In this document: positions 1 through 8,528 of the stretch, piece after piece | How the letters are laid out: each line of letters opens with the position of its first letter | Numbering within the stretch: position 1 is the stretch's first letter | Assembly (NCBI RefSeq): GCF_012933655.1 | Contig: NZ_JABBJJ010000006.1 | Span: 1-64,000 of the forward strand | Length of the DNA stretch: 64,000 nucleotides | Direction: 5' to 3' | Source: Pyxidicoccus fallax | GTDB lineage: Bacteria > Myxococcota > Myxococcia > Myxococcales > Myxococcaceae | The notes under the pieces: model-generated | Database searches by the model: none | Told to the model about the DNA's origin: nothing | Seen by the model: the letters and a program-made list of their open reading frames with translations, nothing else | Translations under genes and position numbers: made by a program

Positions 1-341
1 CGCCCGCCCAGCCCGTGCTCCTCCATGCGGGCCCGGGCAATCACGGCGCTCTCCGCGTCCACGTCGAAGCCGACGACCTCGCCCGCGGCGCCGGCCAGCG
101 CCACCGTGCTCGCGCCCGTGCCGCAGCCGAAGTCGAGCACGCGCAAATCCCGCAGGGAACCACAGTGGTGCTCCAGCTCGCGCACCAGCCGTGTCTTGTG
201 CTCGTGGAGGCGGCTGTCCGGGCCCCCCAGGTGCGCGTTGAGGTACGCGTTGTAGTGGGGCCACCCCTCCTTGCCGCGGTGCAGCTGGACGACGTGTTCA
301 CGGAAGGCGGGCGAGTACTCGAAGGTATCCGGGGTCGGCAT
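1..341 (-). CDS. Class I SAM-dependent methyltransferase (3' end outside window)
   Basis: Only the first 113 or so residues are present; the gene runs off the left edge. The visible part holds the SAM-binding start of a Rossmann methyltransferase: motif I VLDFGCGTG at about residues 68-76 and the acidic ribose-binding end of strand 2 (GFDVD, about 91-95). The methyl acceptor cannot be told from this part. It is the last visible gene of a leftward group with a membrane protein and a GT4 glycosyltransferase, which suggests modification of a sugar or polysaccharide intermediate, but that is inference from context. The start ATG at 341 lies 5 bases after the stop of the upstream gene, so the two are probably co-transcribed. 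Confidence 0.8.
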   Translation of the reverse strand, partial: MPTPDTFEYSPAFREHVVQLHRGKEGWPHYNAYLNAHLGGPDSRLHEHKTRLVRELEHHCGSLRDLRVLDFGCGTGASTVALAGAAGEVVGFDVDAESAVIARARMEEHGLGG

Positions 342-346
342 GGCTC

Positions 347-1063
347 TCAGGCGTGGGGCATGGAAGTGGGAAGGACCGCCGCGGAGGCCGCGGGCCGCGA
401 GGAGGGCACGGCCTTGAGCAGCGCGAAGGCCACGAGCACGAACAGGATCGAGAGGTTCGTCTCCTTCAGCTCGGTGACGCACTGGACGAAGTCGAAGCGC
501 CCCGTGTAGCCCTTCTCGAACAGCGCGGGCACGGCCTTCGACGCCACCTGGTTCACGATGAAGGGCACCGCGAGCACCAGCGGAGGAATCGGCACCAGTC
601 GCTCCAGGCGCGCCGCCAGGGAGGGCGCCGCCCGCGCGGCGAGCGGCAACACCAGCACGAAGCCGAAGGTGAAGAGGTTGAAGAGGCGGCCCGCGTCGAG
701 CCAGCCCTTCATGAAGGCGAGGTTGTGCAGGTTCGTCTCCTGCTGCACGTTGACCTGCGCGAGCGCCTCGGGCGTCCCCCAGCCGAAGAGCCGCTGGCCC
801 CAGCTGATCTCCTCCCCAGCGCCCAGGAAGAACAGGAGCCCGAGCGCGACGAACGCCGGTGCCCGCATGCGCCATTCCGGCGAGCGCCACGCACGCACGG
901 CCGCGAAGAGGAACACCGCCGCCGTGACTCCAAGCCCGAGCGCCCCCGCCATCTCCACCGGGCCGTCCTCGATGACGAGCCGGTCCACCGTTACCCCCTC
1001 CAGAGCCAGGAGGAGATAGGAGAGGACCACGACCCCCGACACGACCGCCAACCGAGCTTTCAT
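347..1063 (-). CDS. Polytopic membrane protein with EEISWGQR motif
   Basis: A 238-residue protein with about six hydrophobic segments (near 5-22, 40-57, 68-82, 128-147, 155-175, 203-220). A conserved-looking loop follows TM3 and carries EEISWGQRLFGW (84-95) and NVQQETNLHN (105-114). The paired acidic residues and His/Asn in this loop look like an active or ion-binding site, but I cannot name a reaction. The ATG at 1063 is preferred because it lies 19 bases beyond the stop of the upstream glycosyltransferase; an in-frame start 36 bases upstream would overlap that gene. The position between a GT4 gene and a methyltransferase suggests a role in envelope polysaccharide synthesis or in a lipid carrier step. 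Confidence 0.75.
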   Translation of the reverse strand: MKARLAVVSGVVVLSYLLLALEGVTVDRLVIEDGPVEMAGALGLGVTAAVFLFAAVRAWRSPEWRMRAPAFVALGLLFFLGAGEEISWGQRLFGWGTPEALAQVNVQQETNLHNLAFMKGWLDAGRLFNLFTFGFVLVLPLAARAAPSLAARLERLVPIPPLVLAVPFIVNQVASKAVPALFEKGYTGRFDFVQCVTELKETNLSILFVLVAFALLKAVPSSRPAASAAVLPTSMPHA

Positions 1064-1082
1064 ATCGTGTGTCTTTCCCCTG

Positions 1083-2246
1083 CTATGCCGCCTGGACATC
1101 CACCGGGCCCGGCAGTTCGGGCACGCCGGCCAGCCGGCTGAAGAGCGAGTCGTGCGCGGCGATCATGCGCTCGAGGGACAGCGTCTCCTCGACGAAGCGG
1201 CGGCCCGCCTGCCCCATGCGCCGCGCCCGCTCGGGCGCGCTCAGCACCCGCACCAGCGCTTCGGCGAGGGCGGCGGGCGCCAGCGGCGGCACCACGAATC
1301 CGCGCTCACCGTGGGCCACCAGCTCGGCGTTGCCGCCGGCGTCCGTCACCACCATGGGCAGCCGCGCCGCCATGCCCTCCATGACGGCGTTGGACAGCCC
1401 CTCGTGGCGCGAGCAGAGGACGCCCACCGTGGCGCGCGACAGCACCGCGGGCACGTCCGTGCGGTGTCCCAGGAAGTGCACCGCCCCGGTGAGGCCGAGC
1501 GCGCGCGCCCGCTCCTCCAGGAAGGGCCGCCGCGGGCCATCGCCAATGAGGAAGGCCTGGGCCGTGGGAACCTGCCGCCGCGCCTGGGCGAGCGCCTCCA
1601 GGAAGTCCTCCTGGCGCTTCACCTCGTGGGAGGTGTTGGCCACCAGGGTGATGAGGGGCGCGCCCTCGGGAAGCTCGGGCAGCGGGGCCGCGGGGCCAGC
1701 CGCGAGGCGTTCATCGAAGCGGCGAAGATCCAACCCGTTGTAGATGACGCTGACCTTGCGCGCGGACACGCGCTCCGTGTCGACGACCAGCCGGCGCACC
1801 GCCTCGGCGTTGGCGATGACGTGGGAGGCCGCGTGCGTCGCGGCGGCCAGCATCGCGTGGCGGGCGCGGCCGTGCCAGTGCACCAGGTCCAGCCGGCCCA
1901 CCACCACCGGCACCCGGGCCAGCCGGCACGCGGGGACGGCGAGCAGCGTCGTATAGAAGTCGTGCGCGTGGACGACGTCCACCCGGTTCTCACGGAGCCA
2001 GCTCGCGAGCCGCCCCACCTGACGCGCCGTGTGTGGGCGCATGAAGGAGCTCGACAGCGGGAAGACGTGGGGCTCCAGCCCCATGGCCCGCACGTCCTTC
2101 AGGAGCGGACCGCTCGCCTCCAGCGCCAGGACACTCAGGTCGTAGCGCTCCCTGGGGAGCCCGCGCAGCAGCTCCACGAACTGAACCTCTCCACCGCCCA
2201 GGTGGAACGTATTGGTGAACTGCACCAGCCGGATCCGTCGCGACAT
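1083..2246 (-). CDS. GT4 family glycosyltransferase
   Basis: A 387-residue GT-B fold glycosyltransferase. The N-terminal acceptor domain starts with a Gly-rich loop (FHLGGGEVQF), followed by the HAHD motif near residue 95. The donor domain has VIYNGLD at the domain junction, IGDGP, and the EX7E signature in EGLSNAVMEG. The enzyme is expected to transfer a sugar from an NDP-sugar to a lipid-linked or polysaccharide acceptor on the cytoplasmic face of the membrane. The ATG at 2246 (MSRRIRLVQF) is chosen over an upstream in-frame start because residue 4 onward begins the first beta strand. It is transcribed divergently from the next two glycosyltransferases and is the first gene of the leftward group. 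Confidence 0.9.
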   Translation of the reverse strand: MSRRIRLVQFTNTFHLGGGEVQFVELLRGLPRERYDLSVLALEASGPLLKDVRAMGLEPHVFPLSSSFMRPHTARQVGRLASWLRENRVDVVHAHDFYTTLLAVPACRLARVPVVVGRLDLVHWHGRARHAMLAAATHAASHVIANAEAVRRLVVDTERVSARKVSVIYNGLDLRRFDERLAAGPAAPLPELPEGAPLITLVANTSHEVKRQEDFLEALAQARRQVPTAQAFLIGDGPRRPFLEERARALGLTGAVHFLGHRTDVPAVLSRATVGVLCSRHEGLSNAVMEGMAARLPMVVTDAGGNAELVAHGERGFVVPPLAPAALAEALVRVLSAPERARRMGQAGRRFVEETLSLERMIAAHDSLFSRLAGVPELPGPVDVQAA

Positions 2247-2431
2247 GCCCGTGACACGTGCAAGGAGGACACCAGACGTTCCGGGCGCCGAGGCGTGGCA
2301 CATCGGGACATTGCAGTGTTCGCTCGAAACCAGCCGCGCGGCAGGGGTGAAGAGATTTCAGCCCAGGGGCGCATTGCAGGCCGGAATGTTCATGCGCACG
2401 TTCGGCCGACCCTGGCGTCGAGGTGGCCTTC

Positions 2432-3607
2432 TTGTCCGTGCGCGTTGCGATGGTGACCGCGTTGTTCCCGCCCTCTGTCGGCGGCATCCAGACCCACACG
2501 CTGCGGCTGAGCCAGAAGCTGGCGGCCCGCGGCGCGAAGGTCGCGGTGCTCACGCGTCACCACGCCGGACTCCCCGCCCGGGAGTGGCTCGACGGCGTGG
2601 AGGTGCTCCGGCTCGGACAGGGGGATGCGCCGCGCGCGCTGGCCACCGGCACGTACCTGTCCGGGTGCCTCGCGGAGCTGGCGCGCCGCCGCGCCTCGCT
2701 GGACGTGGTGCATGCGCACCAGCTCCTGTCACCCACCTCGGTGGGCCTCGCGGCGCGGGCGCTCCTCGGCCTGCCGCTCATCGTCAACCCGCACGCGTGT
2801 GGCGCCATCGGTGACGTGGCCCAGACGGGCCGCCTGCGGCTCGAAGCGACCCGCCGGCTCGCGTCGGGCTTCGTCTGCATCTCGTCCCCCATCCGCCAGG
2901 AACTGGAGGAGGCGGGGGTGGCGCCGGAGCGGTTGTGGTCCGTCCCCAATGGCGTGGACCTCGAGACGTTCCGTCCCGCGACGCCCGAGGAGCGGGCCTC
3001 GCTGCGGGCCTCGCTGGGCCTGGCACCGGAGGGCCCGCTGGTGGTCTACGCCGGCCGGCTGGCCCCGGAGAAGGGCCCGGACGTGTTGCTCTCCGCGTGG
3101 GCCCGCGTGCACCGCGCGGTGCCTTCGGCCCGGCTGGCCATCCTCGGAGATGGAGCCCTCCTCGGCGCGCTGCGCGAGGCCGCGGCGCGCGAGGGGCTCG
3201 GCGCGTCCGTGCTCTTCACAGGCCCCGTGCGGGACGTGCCCGCGTGGCTGCGCGCCGCGGACGTCTTCGCCCTCCCCTCCCGGACGGAGGGGCTGCCGGT
3301 GGCGCTGCTGGAGGGCATGGCGGCGGGGCTCGTCTGTGTGGCCACCCGCGTGGGTGGCACCCCCGAGGTGTTGGAGAACGGCCGGCATGGCCGCCTCGTC
3401 GCGCCGGAGCGCCCGGAGGCGCTCGCGGAGGGGCTCGTCGAGGCGCTCACCCGCCCCGAGGCCCGGGCGTGGGGCACGGCCGCGCGTGAGCGGGTGGAGG
3501 CCCGCTACTCGCTGGATGCGGTGGCGGACCGCACCCTTGAACTCTACGAGCAGGTGATGCGCCGGGCTGGCGCGCGTGCTCAGACAGGACAGGTGAGGTG
3601 GGGATGA
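2432..3607 (+). CDS. GT4 family glycosyltransferase
   Basis: About 391 residues, GT-B fold. Visible motifs: PPSVGGIQTH near the N-terminus, HAHQLLSP, VPNGVDLETF at the hinge, YAGRLAPEKGPD at the start of the donor domain, and the EX7E motif within EGLPVALLEG. It probably adds a sugar during exopolysaccharide or O-antigen assembly. The start is uncertain: TTG at 2432 has GAGG about 8 bases upstream and is preferred, while GTG codons at 2423 and 2438 are alternatives. Its stop overlaps the ATG of the next glycosyltransferase (ATGA), so the two are translationally coupled. Confidence 0.9.
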   Translation: MSVRVAMVTALFPPSVGGIQTHTLRLSQKLAARGAKVAVLTRHHAGLPAREWLDGVEVLRLGQGDAPRALATGTYLSGCLAELARRRASLDVVHAHQLLSPTSVGLAARALLGLPLIVNPHACGAIGDVAQTGRLRLEATRRLASGFVCISSPIRQELEEAGVAPERLWSVPNGVDLETFRPATPEERASLRASLGLAPEGPLVVYAGRLAPEKGPDVLLSAWARVHRAVPSARLAILGDGALLGALREAAAREGLGASVLFTGPVRDVPAWLRAADVFALPSRTEGLPVALLEGMAAGLVCVATRVGGTPEVLENGRHGRLVAPERPEALAEGLVEALTRPEARAWGTAARERVEARYSLDAVADRTLELYEQVMRRAGARAQTGQVRWG

Positions 3608-5004
3608 AGAACAGCGTCATCGGGCGCTACCGGCGGGTAGCGTATCTGGTCTCGTGGTTTCCCACGGTGACCGAGACCTTCATCCTCAACGAGCTGCGGG
3701 AGCTCGAGCGGCTCGGCATGCGCATCGACGTCTTTCCGCTGCTCGGACGCCACGGGTACGTGAATCACCCGGGGACGGAGTCCCTCGTGGCCCGCGCGCA
3801 CTACCGGCGCCTGTTCGCCTGGGCCACGTTCGCGGCGCAGGTGTACTGGCTGCTGCGCGCGCCCGGGGCCTACCTCGCCGCGTGGTGGATGGCCCTCTGG
3901 GGCAACCTGCGCTCACCGGGCTTCCTCGCGCGCGCCTTCTTCGTGGTTCCCAAGGCCGCCCTCTTCGCGCGGGAGATGCAGGCGCGAGGCGTGGAGCACG
4001 TGCACGCGCACTGGGCCACGCACCCCGCCCTGGCGGCCATGGTCATCCAGCGCCTCACGGGGCTGACGTACAGCTTCACCTGCCACGCGCACGACATCTA
4101 CGTCGACCGCACCATGCTCCGCGAGAAGCTGGAGGCGGCGACCTTCGTGGTCACCATCTCGGAGTTCAACCGGCAGCTGCTGGGCCGGCTGTACGGCGAC
4201 GCGGTGCGGGAGAAGGTGGCCGTGGTGCGCTGCGGAACGGACCCGCGGATGTTCCGCCCCCGCGCGCGGCGGACGAAGCTCGCGGCGGTGCCGCGCCTCG
4301 TGTGCGTCGCGAGCCTCCGGCCCTACAAGGGGCACCCGTTCCTGCTGGAGGCCTGCCGGAAGCTGAAGGAGCGCGGGCGCACCTTCCGCCTCATGCTGGT
4401 GGGTGACGGGGTCGAGCGCCCACGGCTGGAGAAGCTGATCGCCGAGGCGGGCCTGTCCGAGGAGGTGAAGCTGTTGGGCAGCCGGCCGCACAACGAGGTG
4501 GCGGCGCTGGTGGCCCAGGCGGACGTCGTCGTCCAGCCGAGCATCGTGGCGTCGACGGGGCAGATGGAGGGCATCCCCGTGTCGCTCATGGAGGCGCTCG
4601 CCAGCGAGGCGCCTGTCGTGGCCACGCGCATCTCGGCCATTCCCGAGCTCATCGAGCACGAGCGCACGGGGCTGCTCGTCCCGGAGCAGGACGCGGGCGC
4701 GCTCGCGGACGCCATCGAGCGGCTGATGATGGACCGGGAGCTGGCCACGCGGCTGGGACGCGAGGGGCGCCGCCATGTGCTCGCGCACTACAGCCTGCGG
4801 GGCAACGTGCGCAGCCTCTCCGAACTCTTCCTCGAGCTGCGGGTGCCGGGGCCGCTGGACAGCCCCAGGAAGCTGCTCGCCGCGGCGCGCGAGGTCGTCG
4901 CTTCGTCCCCACGTGCCGTGCCCACCCACCAGGAGCCACGCGAACCGGCGGGCGTGGGCAAACGGGCGCGGCGCGGCGACACGCGGACAGCTCCGCGAAA
5001 CTGA
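3604..5004 (+). CDS. GT4 family glycosyltransferase, colanic-acid type
   Basis: 466 residues. The opening WFPTVTETFILNEL is typical of the WcaL/ExoL-like branch of GT4 that makes colanic-acid-like or succinoglycan-like exopolysaccharides. Further motifs are HAHWATHPA, CHAHDIY, a donor-domain start at LVCVASLRPYKGH, and the EX7E motif in EGIPVSLMEA. The C-terminal 40 residues are Arg/Pro-rich and outside the fold. The ATG overlaps the stop of the preceding gene (ATGA). Which sugar is moved cannot be read from sequence. A hairpin follows 4 bases after the stop. Confidence 0.9.
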   Translation: MKNSVIGRYRRVAYLVSWFPTVTETFILNELRELERLGMRIDVFPLLGRHGYVNHPGTESLVARAHYRRLFAWATFAAQVYWLLRAPGAYLAAWWMALWGNLRSPGFLARAFFVVPKAALFAREMQARGVEHVHAHWATHPALAAMVIQRLTGLTYSFTCHAHDIYVDRTMLREKLEAATFVVTISEFNRQLLGRLYGDAVREKVAVVRCGTDPRMFRPRARRTKLAAVPRLVCVASLRPYKGHPFLLEACRKLKERGRTFRLMLVGDGVERPRLEKLIAEAGLSEEVKLLGSRPHNEVAALVAQADVVVQPSIVASTGQMEGIPVSLMEALASEAPVVATRISAIPELIEHERTGLLVPEQDAGALADAIERLMMDRELATRLGREGRRHVLAHYSLRGNVRSLSELFLELRVPGPLDSPRKLLAAAREVVASSPRAVPTHQEPREPAGVGKRARRGDTRTAPRN

Positions 5005-5007
5005 ACT

Positions 5008-5034
5008 CGGGCGGCGAGGAGAGTCCTCCGCCCG
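5008..5034 (+). terminator. Hairpin after glycosyltransferase operon
   Basis: An inverted repeat with inner arms GAGGA/TCCTC and outer arms CGGGC/GCCCG, separated by a small bulge, lies directly after the stop at 5004. There is no T-tract, which is common in very GC-rich genomes. A second short hairpin (5043-5058) follows before the convergent gene. Probably a shared terminator. Confidence 0.5.
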
Positions 5035-5066
5035 CGTTCCCGCTCGGCGAGGGCCGAGTGATACGC

Positions 5067-5540
5067 CTAGTAGTGGTTCGTCCCCGCCCCGAGCCGCGTG
5101 GCCGGGGACGAGGCCGCCGTACCCGAGGACGGGGCCGGCGCGACCGCCAGGCCTCCCGCGGATGCGCCGAACAGGGCCCGGATGTTGTCACCGAAGAGCG
5201 TGAGCGTGAGCAGGCCGATCACCACGAGCAGCGAGAGCACGGCCGTCACCGTCACGGCCGTCCCGAGCAGCGTGACCGCCTCCGCGCGCTGCTGGCGCCA
5301 CACACGCCGGCAGTCTCCCGTGACCACCGTCCCGTCGAACCGACGGTAGAGCCGGGCACAGACACGCCCTCCAGGCTGGAGCAGCGCCTCCACCTCGGCC
5401 ATGCTCATCTCGCTCACGTTGTAGACATTGAGCCGGCAGGCGCCGCAGTGCCGGACGCGAGCATCCCCCTTCATCTCCTCCCAGCGCATCTCGCAGGGAG
5501 TCGCAATCGTGAGCCGCTCGGCCAGGGTGCGTGGGTCCAT
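5067..5540 (-). CDS. Small CxxC-containing membrane-anchored protein
   Basis: A 157-residue protein of unknown function. Its soluble N-terminal part has three cysteines spaced as C16 ... H31-C32-x2-C35 followed by NVYNVSEMS, which looks like a small metal-binding or redox knuckle. A single hydrophobic segment lies at about 90-113, followed by an Ala/Pro/Ser-rich tail. I recall similar short proteins recurring in myxobacteria, but I cannot assign a role. An in-frame ATG at 5585 would add 15 residues of unconvincing sequence; the start at 5540 (MDPRTLAERL) fits the conserved part better. It converges with the glycosyltransferase operon and diverges from the NodB gene. Confidence 0.65.
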   Translation of the reverse strand: MDPRTLAERLTIATPCEMRWEEMKGDARVRHCGACRLNVYNVSEMSMAEVEALLQPGGRVCARLYRRFDGTVVTGDCRRVWRQQRAEAVTLLGTAVTVTAVLSLLVVIGLLTLTLFGDNIRALFGASAGGLAVAPAPSSGTAASSPATRLGAGTNHY

Positions 5541-5703
5541 GGCGGACGACAGTACCGGCCTCGTGCGCCTCCGCGCATCGGTCATTCATCCGAAGGACGG
5601 ATGACCGACCCCCGCTGACCAGGCGACGAAGACCCGGCACCCGAGGGCCTGGATCTTCCTGGTGACGCTGTTCGTCTGACCTTTCGAAAGAGAGGCCCGA
5701 CGA

Positions 5704-6351
5704 ATGAACCCCATGCCCGGCGCAATCCTCACCTTCGATGACGGCCCCCTCGACGACAGGGGCCAGGATGTCGCCCTGAAGGTCACCCTGGACATCCTGG
5801 ACGCCCATCGCATCCAGGGCGTCTTCTACGTATTGGGCGAAGAGGCCCAGAAGCAGCCGGCGCTCGTCAGGCACATCGTCGAGCGCGGCCACATCCTCCA
5901 GAGCCACGCCTGGAGCCACGTGGCGCTTCCCAAGCTTCCCGAGGCGCAGCTCCGCCAGGCGCTCCAGCGCACGCAGGACGTCATCTTCGGGGCCGCGGGC
6001 GTGCGCCCCAACCGGCTGCGGCCCCCGTACGGTGCCGGCTGGGTGGGCCCCAAGTGCCCCGTGCTGCAAAAGGTCGCGGAGGAGCTGGGCTTGCGGCTCA
6101 CCGGGTGGGACGTGGACACCAATGACTGGAAGTCCCCACGGGGCCTCGCCCAACTGGGAAAGTGCTACCCGGCCCGCGAGCGCTGGAAGGGGCTCTACGC
6201 CAGGCAGGGCCGGCCGGTGGACATGCTCATGCACGTGAATCAGGCCACGGCCAGGGACTTGAATGACTTCATCCTCGGCCTGCGGGCGGAGGGCTGGGAG
6301 TTCCGGACGTATGGAGATGCGCCCCAGCGTCCGCCCGTGGCGGTCGCCTGA
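5704..6351 (+). CDS. Polysaccharide deacetylase (NodB domain)
   Basis: 215 residues, essentially a bare NodB homology domain. Motif 1 TFDDGP (10-15) supplies the catalytic base and a metal-ligand Asp. Motif 2 SHAWSH (about 66-71) supplies the two metal His. Motif 3 RPPYG and a late MLMHV (His acid) complete the CE4 active site. There is no obvious signal peptide, so the enzyme may act in the cytoplasm or be exported by another route. Substrates in this family are N-acetylated glycans such as peptidoglycan, chitin oligomers or exopolysaccharide. The nearby glycosyltransferases make a polysaccharide substrate plausible. Confidence 0.85.
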   Translation: MNPMPGAILTFDDGPLDDRGQDVALKVTLDILDAHRIQGVFYVLGEEAQKQPALVRHIVERGHILQSHAWSHVALPKLPEAQLRQALQRTQDVIFGAAGVRPNRLRPPYGAGWVGPKCPVLQKVAEELGLRLTGWDVDTNDWKSPRGLAQLGKCYPARERWKGLYARQGRPVDMLMHVNQATARDLNDFILGLRAEGWEFRTYGDAPQRPPVAVA

Positions 6352-6369
6352 GGGACGCGGCGCCGGTCT

Positions 6370-6969
6370 TCAGGTCTCCGGTGGGGACCGCCGCTTCGCG
6401 CGAGGGCGGATGGGCGCGAGCACGAAGGCGAGGCTCATCAGGCGCTCACGGCCGGGCGCCCTCGGCTGGCTGGTGAGCTCGCAGAGCCGCTCGATGAGCC
6501 TGTTGACCTCCTCCACGTCGCCGGGACTCAGCCAGCCCTTGTTGCGTGCCGTCCAGAGCTCTCGTCGCGGCCCTTGGACGACCACGTCGTCCAGCCGCAG
6601 GGCCGCTTCGAAGTCGCGGGTGGCGATCCCAAGCAGGCTCCGGGCGAACCGTCCCAGGGCCGCGAGGTTTCCGGACCGCCCGGTGCGGTAGGCCAGCCGG
6701 AGGGGCGCTTCACCGGAGCCGGCGAGCCGGTACCGCTGCTCCCCTCCTCCAGCGGACTCCACCTCACGGACCAGCCCTCCGCGGTGGAGCACCCGCAGGT
6801 GGTAGTAGAGCCCGTCCGCCGGACGCCCGAGCTGCTCCGCCAGGTCGGCGACGCTCGCCTCGCCGCCGAGCGCGGCCAGGGTGTCCACGAGCTCCTGCCG
6901 CACCGGGGAAGACAGCAGGCGGATCTGCGCCGCGTCGCCGATGGCGCGACGGTCGAACGTCCTGGGCAT
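6370..6969 (-). CDS. ArsR-like winged-helix transcriptional regulator
   Basis: 199 residues. Residues 10-70 form a winged helix: SSPVRQELVDTLAALGG, then SVADLAEQLGRPADGLYYHLRVL as the recognition helix, then the wing (GEQRYRLAG). The remaining 120 residues are helical and probably serve for ligand sensing or dimerisation. No metal-binding Cys pair is seen, so metal sensing is unlikely. The gene is divergent from an S41 peptidase lipoprotein, and an inverted repeat with 8-base arms sits between the two start codons. Regulation of itself and the peptidase is therefore likely. Confidence 0.8.
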   Translation of the reverse strand: MPRTFDRRAIGDAAQIRLLSSPVRQELVDTLAALGGEASVADLAEQLGRPADGLYYHLRVLHRGGLVREVESAGGGEQRYRLAGSGEAPLRLAYRTGRSGNLAALGRFARSLLGIATRDFEAALRLDDVVVQGPRRELWTARNKGWLSPGDVEEVNRLIERLCELTSQPRAPGRERLMSLAFVLAPIRPRAKRRSPPET

Positions 6970-6991
6970 GTGAGGGTCCTTCCAAATCTCG

Positions 6992-7020
6992 TGTTGAAAA
7001 TCCGGGCCATTCTTTCAACA
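6992..7020. promoter_or_regulatory. Candidate operator, TGTTGAAA-N13-TTTCAACA
   Basis: A perfect inverted repeat with 8-base arms whose half-site centres are 21 bp apart (two helical turns). It lies in the 95-bp gap between a winged-helix regulator and an S41 peptidase. The left arm contains a TTGAAA that could also serve as a -35 element. It is the most AT-rich stretch in the gap. Confidence 0.65.
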
Positions 7021-7064
7021 TGCGGACCGCCGGTGCAAGCCGCGCCGGCAGCCTTGGAGTCTCC

Positions 7065-8450
7065 ATGTCCAGCTCGCCCGTCCTCCGGGCCGTCCGCGGC
7101 GGCGTCCTCGCGGCCTGCGCCGCCGTCCTCGCGTCCTGTGCCTCCGTGCCCGTGGCTCCCACCCCCTCGGAGCGGCTGTCTCCCGAGGCGCTCCGCGCGG
7201 ATCTGCGCTTCGTGGTGGAGACGCTCGAGGCCCGCCATCCGGACCTCTCGTACTCCGTGGACCGTGGAGAGCTCGACCGCGTCGTGGCCGAGGTGGAGCG
7301 CTCGCTCGACCACCCCATGACGCGCGATGAGGCCTGGGCGGCGCTGGCCCGGCTGAATCCGGCCTTCGCGGACGCACACGTGCTGATCGGCTTCCAGGAC
7401 TGGCGGCGGGACAGCCGCGCGCACCTGGCGCGGGGTGGGGGCTTCTTCCCCTTCGAGGTGTCGCTGCGGGAGGACGGCACGCCGACCCTTCTGACAGCGC
7501 TCGGTGGCGGCCCCACGCCCTACGCCGGACGGCGCCTCGCGCGCATCAACGGCAGGGATGCGCGCGAGCTGACACGGGAGCTGCTGGCCCGCATGCACGG
7601 CGACACCCCGAAGTTCCGCGCGGCGCTGCTCTCACGGCGCTGGTGGCTCTACACCTGGAAGCTCCACGGCGCGCCCGCGCACTTCGAGCTGGCGCTGGAT
7701 GGCGGCGAGGTGGTGCGCGTGCCCGCGAGCCGGGTGCTTCCCTCGCTCCTCCAGCAGGAAGATGACTTCGAGAGCCTCTACCGGTTGGAGCTGCTCGACG
7801 GGGGCAACGCCCTGCTCACCCTGGGCTCGTTCTCCTCGTCCGACAAGGCGCGCTACTTCGACTTCTGCCGGGAGGCCTTCGACCAGATGAAGCGCGCGGG
7901 AACACGGCGGCTCATCATCGACCTTCGCGACAATGGCGGAGGGGACGACGACATGTGGAAGGAAGGCATCCTGCGCTACGTGGCCCGCCGCCCCTACCGG
8001 GCCGGGTCGAGCTACCTCAAGCGGGTGCAGGAATCCTCCGTCAAGCCGGGGGAGACGGCCGGCCAGGTGGTGGCCGGCGAAATCTCCAGCCTCGAGGAGC
8101 CGCGACTGGACGAACCGCTGCGCTTCGAGGGCGAGGTGTGGCTGCTCATCGGCCCGCTCACCTACTCATCCGCGGTCCTCTTCAGCAACGTGGTTCAGGA
8201 TTACGGCTTCGGTCACCTGGCCGGTGTGGGCGGCGCGGTGCGAGTCCGTCAATCCGGTGGCGTGCAGAGCACCGTGCTGCCCCATACGGGGCTGACGCTG
8301 TCCTTTCCGAGGTTCGTGCTCGACCGCCCCTCGGGCGCGAGGGAGCCGGCGCTGCTGCAGCCGCGCGAGGTCATCGACCTGGATCCGCTGCGGCCCCGCG
8401 CGGCCATCGAGGCCCTGCTGTCGCGAACGGCGAACCGGCCGGCTCCCTGA
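7065..8450 (+). CDS. S41 family C-terminal-processing-type peptidase, lipoprotein
   Basis: 461 residues. The N-terminus is a lipoprotein signal with lipobox LASC (about residues 22-25). The S41 core is visible as the strand IIDLRDNGGGDD followed by the serine-loop region GPLTYSSAVLFSN, with candidate nucleophiles Ser368/Ser369. No clear PDZ domain can be picked out between the N-terminal helical region and the core. The protein is expected to be anchored in an envelope membrane and to cleave peptides or tails of other proteins. The ATG at 7065 is chosen because it starts the signal peptide. The gene is divergent from a winged-helix regulator and probably controlled by it. Confidence 0.85.
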   Translation: MSSSPVLRAVRGGVLAACAAVLASCASVPVAPTPSERLSPEALRADLRFVVETLEARHPDLSYSVDRGELDRVVAEVERSLDHPMTRDEAWAALARLNPAFADAHVLIGFQDWRRDSRAHLARGGGFFPFEVSLREDGTPTLLTALGGGPTPYAGRRLARINGRDARELTRELLARMHGDTPKFRAALLSRRWWLYTWKLHGAPAHFELALDGGEVVRVPASRVLPSLLQQEDDFESLYRLELLDGGNALLTLGSFSSSDKARYFDFCREAFDQMKRAGTRRLIIDLRDNGGGDDDMWKEGILRYVARRPYRAGSSYLKRVQESSVKPGETAGQVVAGEISSLEEPRLDEPLRFEGEVWLLIGPLTYSSAVLFSNVVQDYGFGHLAGVGGAVRVRQSGGVQSTVLPHTGLTLSFPRFVLDRPSGAREPALLQPREVIDLDPLRPRAAIEALLSRTANRPAP

Positions 8451-8528
8451 AGAGCGCACGCAAAGGAGGCGACTTCCGCCGGGCCACCGGCCGTTGACCT
8501 CGGGGCCGCCGCCACGGAGTCTTCGTCC

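Noticed and set aside
353-1141. Long open frames antisense to real genes (also 1152-2456, 27993-29915, 46897-49296, 50736-53897)
   Set aside because: They mirror the high third-position GC of the opposite-strand genes, have His/Arg/Gly-rich nonsense composition and no recognisable domains.
2297-2317. TGGCAC followed by TTGCA upstream of the leftward glycosyltransferase, looking like a sigma-54 promoter
   Set aside because: The spacer between TGGCAC and TTGC is 9 bases, while sigma-54 promoters need 5, and its orientation does not fit the leftward gene.
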